Positions 57,182 to 64,000 of a DNA stretch of 64,000 nucleotides are shown one piece after another. This DNA is from Selaginella tamariscina. Its lineage: Eukaryota; Streptophyta; Lycopodiopsida; Selaginellales; Selaginellaceae. Under the pieces are notes generated by a model that had not been told where the DNA came from, searched no databases, and worked only from the letters and a program-made list of their open reading frames with translations. A program made the translations under genes and the position numbers. Position 1 is the stretch's first letter. Each line of letters opens with the position of its first letter. The stretch covers positions 33,163-97,162 of the forward strand of contig PUQB01000791.1 in the NCBI GenBank assembly GCA_003024785.1, in the 5' to 3' direction.

Positions 57182-57328
57182 CTGCACATAAATAATTGTA
57201 TTATTTATGATATCTGTTTATGCAATATTTCTAAGAAATCTGAATTACGGTTACTTAATAATATGCATATGCAATAATACATAATTATGTTTAGAGATAA
57301 TATCTCATGTTTGATTAATACAACTGAT
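57182..57328. other. Upstream intron or promoter of the DUF7869-type gene
   Basis: AT-rich 147 bp between the splice acceptor of the gene and the first palindrome. No exon could be recognised in it. Confidence 0.4.
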
Positions 57329-58150
57329 GGGCGGGATTAATCCCGCCCACGAATCCCTCCGACGAGGAACGGTCGGCGGGATTAATCCCGCCGCCGACTC
57401 AACCCCTTCGGAGAGAGTCGGCGGGATTAATCCCGCCTTGGACTCCCTCCGACAAGGAAGAGCCGGCGGGATTAATCCCGCCGCCTCTTCCTCCTCGGGG
57501 GGAGTCCGGCGGGATTAATCCGCCGCCGACTCAACCCTTCGGGGAGAGTCGGCGGATTAATCCCGCCGACTCCCTCCGACGGAAGAGTCCGGCGGGATTA
57601 ATCCCGCCGACTCTCTCCGACGAGGAAGAGTCCGGCGGGATTAATCCCGCCGACTCTCCTCGCCGGGGAGTCGGCGGGATTAATCCCGCCGGACTCCCTT
57701 CCTCGTCGGAGGAAGAGGCGGCGGGATTAATCCCGCCGGCTCTTCCTTGTCGGAGGGAGTCCAAGGCGGGATTAATCCCGCCCACAATTCTTACGACGGG
57801 GAATGGGTGGCGGGATTAAACCCGCACATAACTCTCTCCAAAACTATGATTTCAAAGAGATCTCGGGATAAATCCTGTCCCCAAATCTTTAAAACAGGAA
57901 GTGGTGGCGAGATTAATCCCGCCACCCCTTCCCTGCCTCCTAAAATGGTTGGCGGGATTAATCCCGCCGACAACTCTTTCTAATAAATTCTGGTAACTCT
58001 TCATCAGTTGAGAAGGTTATCGACGGGATTAATCCCGCCACTCTTTTTCAGTGGCGGAGAAGCATTGCCCGGGAGATGGTGGCGGGATTAATCCCGCCAC
58101 TTCTTCAAAGAGGCGAAAAAGAAATGGCCGGATTAATCCCGCCGCCCCGG
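57329..58150. repeat. Palindrome array 1 (GGCGGGATTAATCCCGCC)
   Basis: About 17 copies of an 18-bp perfect palindrome or close variants, spaced roughly 40-45 bp in the first 450 bp and more loosely after 57800. Spacers are GC-rich and shared (for example GACTCCCTCCGACAAGGAAG). The spacers at 57418-57512 recur as the reverse complement at 57689-57784, so the array is itself an inverted repeat centred near 57.60 kb. Reading through any copy gives GGINPA or AGLIPP on both strands. Cores decay toward the right end. It lies directly 5' of the DUF7869-type gene. Confidence 0.95.
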
Positions 58151-58860
58151 TTAACCTAGAATATTAAGTTAAAAGGATATTTAAACGTGATAAATCCCTA
58201 ACGGAATATATTATAATCCTAATGCATTTCTAAACCCCTAAATTGTAATTTTAAGAGAGAATGTAAGAGAGTGAATCTTAATAAGTATTTTTAAATTTGT
58301 TTATAATACTTACTTGTAAACAGCACTGAAGGCGCCGTGCTTTCCTATAAAGAATAGCACCCAATTTAATCTCGCTCCTGAGATGATCACTATGAAGAAA
58401 AAAGAAGATCTAAAGAGTGAAAAATACAGAAATGAAGAAACCCTTGCCGGAGAAAGAACCAGATCTGAATTTGAGTGGGAAATTAAATGCATTTTCAAAT
58501 TTACATGTCAGACCGACAATACATATGTCAGAAATTCAAATTTTTTAAAAAAACAGAAAATAAAATTTAAGATGAGTTGACACAAATATCCGACACTCTG
58601 ACATATATACTCTCCAGTTCCAATGAGTATTTTAAAATTGCATTTAATGTTATTCAAGTGATTCAAGCTGTTTAATATTACGAAATTTTAGACTATATTC
58701 TACATTCTTAGTATTCAAGTATATTTATATTATATATATATATATATAAATATATACTTATACAATAAATAAATTGATATATTATTATGTATCATTTAAA
58801 ATATATTCATAGTCTGTTTATTATTATTATTTTCTTAATTACTCGAGTATTTAGTTTTCA
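58151..58860. other. AT-rich spacer, no gene seen
   Basis: No conserved frame. A short (AT)n lies near 58730-58750. Confidence 0.5.
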
Positions 58861-59510
58861 TTTCCTAGTATCAATGGGATATTCTTTAATATTTTATTAA
58901 TATTTGAAGAATATTCTAATATTAAACCTGATTATCATAATTAAATTAGTCTTGTTCTTAATTATTGCAGTAATTATTCTACATTTGTATATATTAATGG
59001 GATTTTCTCAATTAATTTGTTATTATTTCAAGAATATTCATGTGTTAAACCTTATTATCAATATTAAATTAATACACACTATGAACATATTTTAAATTAT
59101 ACATAATAATACATCATTTTATCTAATATATAGTCATATATAGTTTTAATAATATATATATTAATATCATTTCCTTAATTACTTGAGTAATTAATCTTCT
59201 TTATATTAATGGGATATTCTTTATTATTTTCTTATTATTCCAAGAATATTCCAATATTAAACATGATTATGATAATTAATTTAGTTAATTATTTGAGTAC
59301 TTAATTTACATTTGTATATATTAATGGGATTTTCTCAATTAATTTCTTATTATTTCAAGAATATTTCAATGTTAAACCTTTTTATCAATATTAAATTAAT
59401 ATATATTATTAAAACTATATATGGCTATATATTAGATAAAATCATATATTATTATGTATAATTTAAAATATGTTCCTAGTGTGTTTATTAATTTTATTTT
59501 CTTAATTATT
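58861..59510. repeat. AT-rich tandem repeat, unit about 330 bp, with an inverted segment
   Basis: TTAATGGGATTTTCTCAATT and its flanks occur at about 58995 and 59323, and ATGGGATATTCTTTA at about 58876 and 59210, an offset of roughly 330 bp. Separately, about 65 bases around 59083-59148 recur as the reverse complement at about 59410-59475. Noncoding. Confidence 0.7.
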
Positions 59511-59747
59511 CGATGTTTGTTTTGCACACATATATAAACACAATCATAAATTTACACACGCATTACAAGAACTTACAAAAACACATATGCACACACATGC
59601 ACAACCCTAAACCAAACTGAAGAAATAGTTGCTTCTTTATTGAAAACATCATGTTCAACGCATGTATGATATATGTACTCAATCTGTGTGACTGTATGTA
59701 ACACATTGAATTTACATGTGTAATATTTATATTAAGCTTGTTGGGAG

Positions 59748-59782
59748 CAAACCCTAAACCCTAAACCCTAAACCCTAATATG
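59748..59782. repeat. Interstitial telomere repeat (CCCTAAA)n
   Basis: Four tandem copies of the plant telomere heptamer in an internal position. A second run of about four copies lies at 60218-60246. Confidence 0.9.
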
Positions 59783-59879
59783 TAACACAATGAATTTACT
59801 CATGTAATATGTATGTATGTCTGTGTGTATACACGTGTGCATGTATATATGTGTACTCTGTATGTATATATGTGTACTT

Positions 59880-60420
59880 TCTGTCTTCTCTCATACATAC
59901 ACACCATGCATGATCCATGTTAATATGTACTGTCTCTCTTCTCTCAAACATACACACCATGCATGATCTATAATATGTACTCGGTCTCTCTAATATTATG
60001 TACTAATATGTATGTATGTCTGTGTGTATAATACACACCATGCATGATCCATATTAATATGTACTGTCTCTCTTCTCTCATATACTATGTATGTATATCT
60101 GTGTATAATATGTGTAAGTATATATGTGTACTAATATATGCAATGTGTACAAAAATAATTTTTCAACACTCTCTCTTCTCTCATACATACACACCATGCA
60201 TGATCCATCCTAAATCCAAAACCCTAAACCCTAAACCCTAAACCCATGTAATATGTGTGTATGTCTGTGTGTATACACGTGTGTATGTATATATTATGTG
60301 TATTAATATATGCAATGTGTATGTATGTATTGATACACATGAAACTTTAACACTCTCATGGACACACACATGTTAAATCCCTGCATGATTTATATTTTTG
60401 AGGTGTATGTGATACACCCA
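59880..60420. repeat. Satellite-like repeats around ACACACCATGCATGATC
   Basis: The phrase CATACACACCATGCATGATC, or a close form, recurs near 59897, 59951, 60026 and 60188. It is interleaved with CTCTCTTCTCTCA, TATGTATGTCTGTGTGTATA and the second telomere-repeat run (60218-60246). It looks like a complex subtelomere-type satellite. Noncoding. Confidence 0.75.
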
Positions 60421-60895
60421 CGCACACGCACGCGCTAATAATATAATGAAAGAATATTCGTTTAGGGCGAATCTATATTTTATTCTTTTTAGGGTTTAAG
60501 TATATTCTCAGAAGGAATATTCTATTAGGGTTGATATATATATTTAATTCCTTTAGGGTTTAGGTATATTCTTAGGGTTTCAAGAGGCGGCGGCTGTGAA
60601 ATCGGCGGCGGCGGCTGTGCACACAGGTGAGATCTGTGTGTGTGTGTGTATGTATATATGTATAGGAGTGTGCGTATAATTTTATTTTAGTTTTATCTCT
60701 CGCACACACACGCACACTCCTGTGTATGTATATGTGTGTGTGGGTGTGTTTGTTTATCTGTATGATTTATTTGTTTCGCTCACACACGCATACACACGAT
60801 ATACATATACACATATATATATATATACCTATATACATATATACATACATATATTATGTGTACCAGTATCTGTAAATTTTTTTTATTGATCTTGC

Positions 60896-60952
<57 letters not shown>

Positions 60953-61016
60953 TATGTGTACCAGTATCTGTAAATTTTTTTTATTGATCTATCTCTCCCA
61001 CACACACGCGCACTGC

Positions 61017-61058
<42 letters not shown>

Positions 61059-61780
61059 ATACACATATATTATATATATATATAATCAATGCATATTAAC
61101 AAATAGTATACAACACTAGTTTATATATATGCTTATATATTCATATGGGTTATATATCTATATACACACATATATATATGTGTGTGTTTTTCTGTATAAT
61201 TTTATTTATTTATTAGTTTTATCTCTCGCACACACACGCACACTCCTGTGTATGTATATGTGTGTGTGTGTGTTTGTTTATCTGTATGATTTTATTTGTT
61301 TCGCTCACACACGCATACACACAATATACATATACACATATATATATATACCTATATACATATATACATACATACAACACTAGTTTATATATATGCTTAT
61401 ATATTCACAGACTCTCTCTCTTTCTCTATAGATTATATATCTATATACACACATATATATGTGTGTGTTTATCTGTATAATTTTATTTATTTATTAGTTT
61501 TATCTTTCGCACACACACGCACACTCCTGTGTATATATATATGTGTGTGTGTGTGTTTGTTTATCTGTATGATTTTATTTGTTTCGCTCACACGCATACA
61601 CACGATATACATATACACACATATATATACCTATGTACACACATATATTAGGTGTACCAGTACTGTATAATTTATTTATTTATCTATCTCTTGCACACAC
61701 ACGTACACTCCTATACATACATACATACATACATATATATACACACACATATATATATGTGTGTGTTTTTATCTCGCTAA
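60421..61780. repeat. CA/TG and TATATA satellite, repeated blocks
   Basis: A block built from TTAGTTTTATCTCTCGCACA, then ACGCACACTCCTGTGTATG and TGTTTATCTGTATGATT, occurs near 60690, 61218, 61496 and, diverged, 61680. GTGTACCAGTATCTGTAAAT occurs near 60857 and 60955. Pure CA tracts are at about 60901-60932 and 61021-61056. A small GC-rich GGCGGCGGCGGC stretch is near 60588-60620. The apparent frames here are microsatellite artefacts. Confidence 0.85.
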
Positions 61781-61787
61781 GCCCCTC

Positions 61788-63385
61788 GAGCGGCGGGATT
61801 AATCCCGCCGCTATATGGGGCCATGGCGGCGGGATTAATCCCGCCGCCGAGGCCCTTCAGGCATGGGTGAGCGGCGGGATTAATCCCGCCGCCGAGGCCC
61901 TTCACGCAGGCTATGGGCGGCGGGATTAATCCCGCCGCTCTACGACAAACCGAAGAGCGGCGGGATTAATCCCGCCGCCCATGGCCTGCGTGAGGGGCCT
62001 CGGCGGCGGGATTAATCCCGCCGCTCATCCATGCCCTGCGCGGAATGCGGCGGGATTTATCTCGCCGGCAATGGCCTGTGTGAAGGTTCTAATGGGCGGG
62101 ATTAATCCCGCCGGATTCCGCGCAGGGCATTTACAGGGAATGGGCGGCGGGATTAATCCCGCCGCCGAGGCCCCTCACGCAGGCCATGGGCGGCGGGATT
62201 AATCCCGCCGCTCTTCGGTTTGTCGTAGAGCGGCGGGATTAATCCCGCCGCCCAGGGAATTCACGCAGGACATGAACGCCGGGATTAATCCGGCCCCACG
62301 CTCATGCCCTTCGCGGAGGGCGGCGGGATTAATCCCGCCGTTCATGTCCTGTGTGAATTCCCTGGGCGGCGGGATTAATCCCGCCCCCCCCATCCCTGTT
62401 CAAAAATGCCGCAGCCAATATATATGTGTGAGCGCATGATTTACGAGAGGGCGGCGGGATTAGCCTCCGAACCTTCATTACCCGGTGGCGAGATTAATCT
62501 CCGAACCTTCATTACCCCATTGGTATGTTGAATCAATCCCGACTAACTCTGTCTGAGACGGAGAAGGTTTACAAAATACCAATGGAGGGAACCGAGAAGG
62601 GTGGTGGGATTAATTTCACCATCCCTTACATGGTGGGCGGGATTAATCCCGCCGCGTACGCATGCCCTGCGCGGAATCGGGCGGGATTTATCCCGCCGCC
62701 ATTGGCCTGCCTGAAGGGCCTAGGCGGCGGATTAATCCCGCAAGATTTCGCACAGGGCATTGGCGTTCGGCGGGATTAATCCCGCCGACTAAGGCCCGAG
62801 TGAAGGGCCTGGGAGGCGGGATTAATCCCGCCGGACGCCAATTCCCTGCTCGGAATCGGGGGGATTAATCCCGCCGCCATTGGCCTGTCTGAAGTGCCTA
62901 GGCGGCGGGATTAATCCCGCCCGATTCCGCGAGGGAATTGGCGTCCGGCGGATTAATCCCGCCGCATAGGGACCGAGTGAAGCCCATAGGGCGGCGGGCG
63001 GCGGATTAATCCCGCCGAGTCTTCAATGCCTGTTGGAGGAATGAATCCCGCCACCCTTCCTTTGTTTTCTCCATTGGTGAGTCGGACCAATCCCAAACGT
63101 TTCTGTCTGAGACGTAGAAGGTTTTCAACATACCAATGGAGAGAATGGGAAGGGTGGGGAAATTCATTTAACCATCACTTACATGGTGGGCGAGATTAAT
63201 CCCGCCTCCTTTCTGGAGTCACTGAAGGGGTGTGAGAAATAAATCCTGCCCAGTTCTCTCTGAGACCGAGAAGGGTGGCAAGATTAATTCCGCACTCCCG
63301 TTCAAGGCCTCCAGAAAGGTGGCGAGATTAATCCCGCCCACTCTTTCAGGAGGCATTGAAGGGGTGGCGAGATTAATTTTCCATG
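61788..63385. repeat. Palindrome array 2 (GGCGGGATTAATCCCGCC)
   Basis: About 25 or more copies of the same 18-bp palindrome as array 1, spaced about 35-50 bp. Copies are near perfect at 61790-62390 and 62636-63020 and decay after about 63030. The spacers differ from array 1 (GAGGCCC, TTCACGCAGG, GCCCTGCGCGGAA). Spacers at 61915-62043 recur as the reverse complement at 62115-62253, giving a large inverted repeat centred near 62.08 kb. The array lies directly 5' of the partial plus-strand gene at 63676. Confidence 0.95.
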
Positions 63386-63487
63386 TGAATATATATGTGT
63401 ATTAGTATATATAAGTTGCATATCTCATTTTATTTACTTTTATCATCTTATCATAATATTTCGAGTAAAAGCTAGGAATCTATGTAA

Positions 63488-63572
63488 AACTGTCCAGAGC
63501 TCACATTTGTGGTTTCTAAAACGAAATGTTATCTTTCTTTTGCACTAACACAAATGTGAGCTTCGGACAGTT
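63488..63572 (+). ncRNA. miRNA-precursor-like hairpin (candidate)
   Basis: Arms 63488-63511 and 63549-63572 are 24 bases each and pair along their whole length, except for two adjacent mismatches (AGA against GAA). The loop is 37 bases. Short complementary stretches (GTAA / TTAC) flank the base. It lies between array 2 and the exon at 63676, perhaps in an intron or leader of that gene. It could equally be a tiny inverted-repeat element. Confidence 0.4.
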
Positions 63573-63675
63573 AATTACGTCTACTTCTCTCTGTGTATTA
63601 TTTTTGTATATTCGGGTTTATACAAGTGTGTGTGCGTTTTTATATAATTTATATTTATAGTGTATTATTTTGCAG

Positions 63676-64000
63676 AAGGACGATTTGATCAAACAAGGAG
63701 ATCGAGTCATTAGTATGGAGTCGTCGTCAAATTCTGGGTAAGAATTAAAATAAAATCTGTTATACTCGGATACTTGAACTAATCATTTTTGTATTCAGAT
63801 GTGGAATTGAAGTGACATTAAAGACAAGAGCAGGAGAAGAGATGGGCAGGGGGATTTGGAATCAACTTGGCCATATTTTAAGATAAATGGGAAGCGCATT
63901 GGAGCAACCATGGTTGCTGTCAAATTAACCTCTGTCACATCTCATGGACAAGCAAAACAATGGAAAGTAGATTCGCTAGTCAAGCACCCGAAAGCAGGCT
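63676..64000 (+). CDS. Start of a second DUF7869-type family gene (partial)
   Basis: Runs off the window. The first visible exon (63676-63737, after TTTTGCAG) encodes KDDLIKQGDRVISMESSSNS. The next starts at 63799 with CGIEVTLKTRAGEE and, after one missing G in the run 63849-63853, continues ESTWPYFKINGKRIGATMVA and WKVDSLVKHPKAG. The first exon begins after a splice acceptor just as in the gene ending at 54060. It aligns with it by eye: DNMFNTGDKV against DDLIKQGDRV, GTGTVEV against GCGIEVT, LWNLDEV against QWKVDSL. Relationship is inferred from this short stretch only. No start codon is visible in the exon; an upstream exon is expected. Confidence 0.5.

Noticed and set aside
61129-61929. 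Tyr/Ile/Thr-His-rich frames
   Set aside because: Translations of CA/TG/TA microsatellites; similar frames at 10461, 20173, 43354 and elsewhere were dropped for the same reason.
57327-62868. Open frames with repeated GGINPA or AGLIPP peptides on both strands
   Set aside because: They are produced by the palindromic array, which reads the same on both strands; no start, splice or codon evidence supports protein.
57329-63385. CRISPR-like regular repeat array
   Set aside because: The host is a plant. The repeat is a full palindrome, spacers are shared and mirrored, and there are no cas genes.

Overview
The window is nuclear DNA from a land plant. The genes are split by many short introns with GT-AG (occasionally GC-AG) borders. 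The families are plant ones: a U-box/ARM ubiquitin ligase, the ALA-interacting subunit, a trihelix factor, a C2-lipase and peroxisomal LON2. Telomere-type CCCTAAA repeats and a decayed Copia element are present. The sequence is AT-rich and crowded with TG/CA, AG/CT and AT microsatellites inside introns. The lineage is not certain; the DUF7869-type genes hint at a non-seed plant, but this is weak.

Layout. 1-5.6 kb is AT-rich DNA holding a minus-strand Copia polyprotein relic. 5.65-10.74 kb holds three minus-strand genes packed head to tail (transcription order trihelix factor, ALIS/CDC50 flippase subunit, costars protein), with only about 63 and 116 bp between them. A 166-bp divergent promoter then leads to a plus-strand C2-domain class 3 lipase (10.9-16.0 kb) and a serine carboxypeptidase (16.4-19.1 kb). 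A UDP-galactose/UDP-glucose transporter (minus, 19.8-22.1 kb) diverges from peroxisomal LON2 (plus, 23.4-29.3 kb). Two tandem alpha/beta hydrolase paralogues (minus, 29.5-33.5 kb), a family 1 beta-glucosidase (minus, 34.9-37.2 kb) and a PUB42/43/44-type U-box ARM ligase (plus, 40.4-44.5 kb) follow. 44.8-46.1 kb is a decayed partial copy of the costars-ALIS-trihelix block. A small unrecognised gene lies at 46.9-47.4 kb, then 6 kb of AT-rich DNA without genes.

The right end (53.4-64 kb) is different. A transposase-like DUF7869-type gene (minus, 54.1-57.2 kb) and the start of what appears to be a second family member (plus, from 63.68 kb) point away from each other. Each has, upstream of it, an array of the 18-bp perfect palindrome GGCGGGATTAATCCCGCC (57.3-58.1 and 61.8-63.4 kb). 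The arrays are themselves folded into larger inverted repeats, so they are palindromes made of palindromes. Between them lie AT-rich repeats, interstitial telomere repeats and microsatellite satellites. A hairpin resembling a miRNA precursor sits just before the second gene. This paired gene-plus-array arrangement is the best candidate for an undescribed system.

Many conserved exons carry 1-2 base indels, often at homopolymers or dinucleotide runs, in genes that otherwise look functional. Carboxypeptidase and UDP-sugar transporter read cleanly throughout. The pattern suggests residual long-read assembly error more than many separate pseudogenes, but the two cannot be separated from sequence alone.
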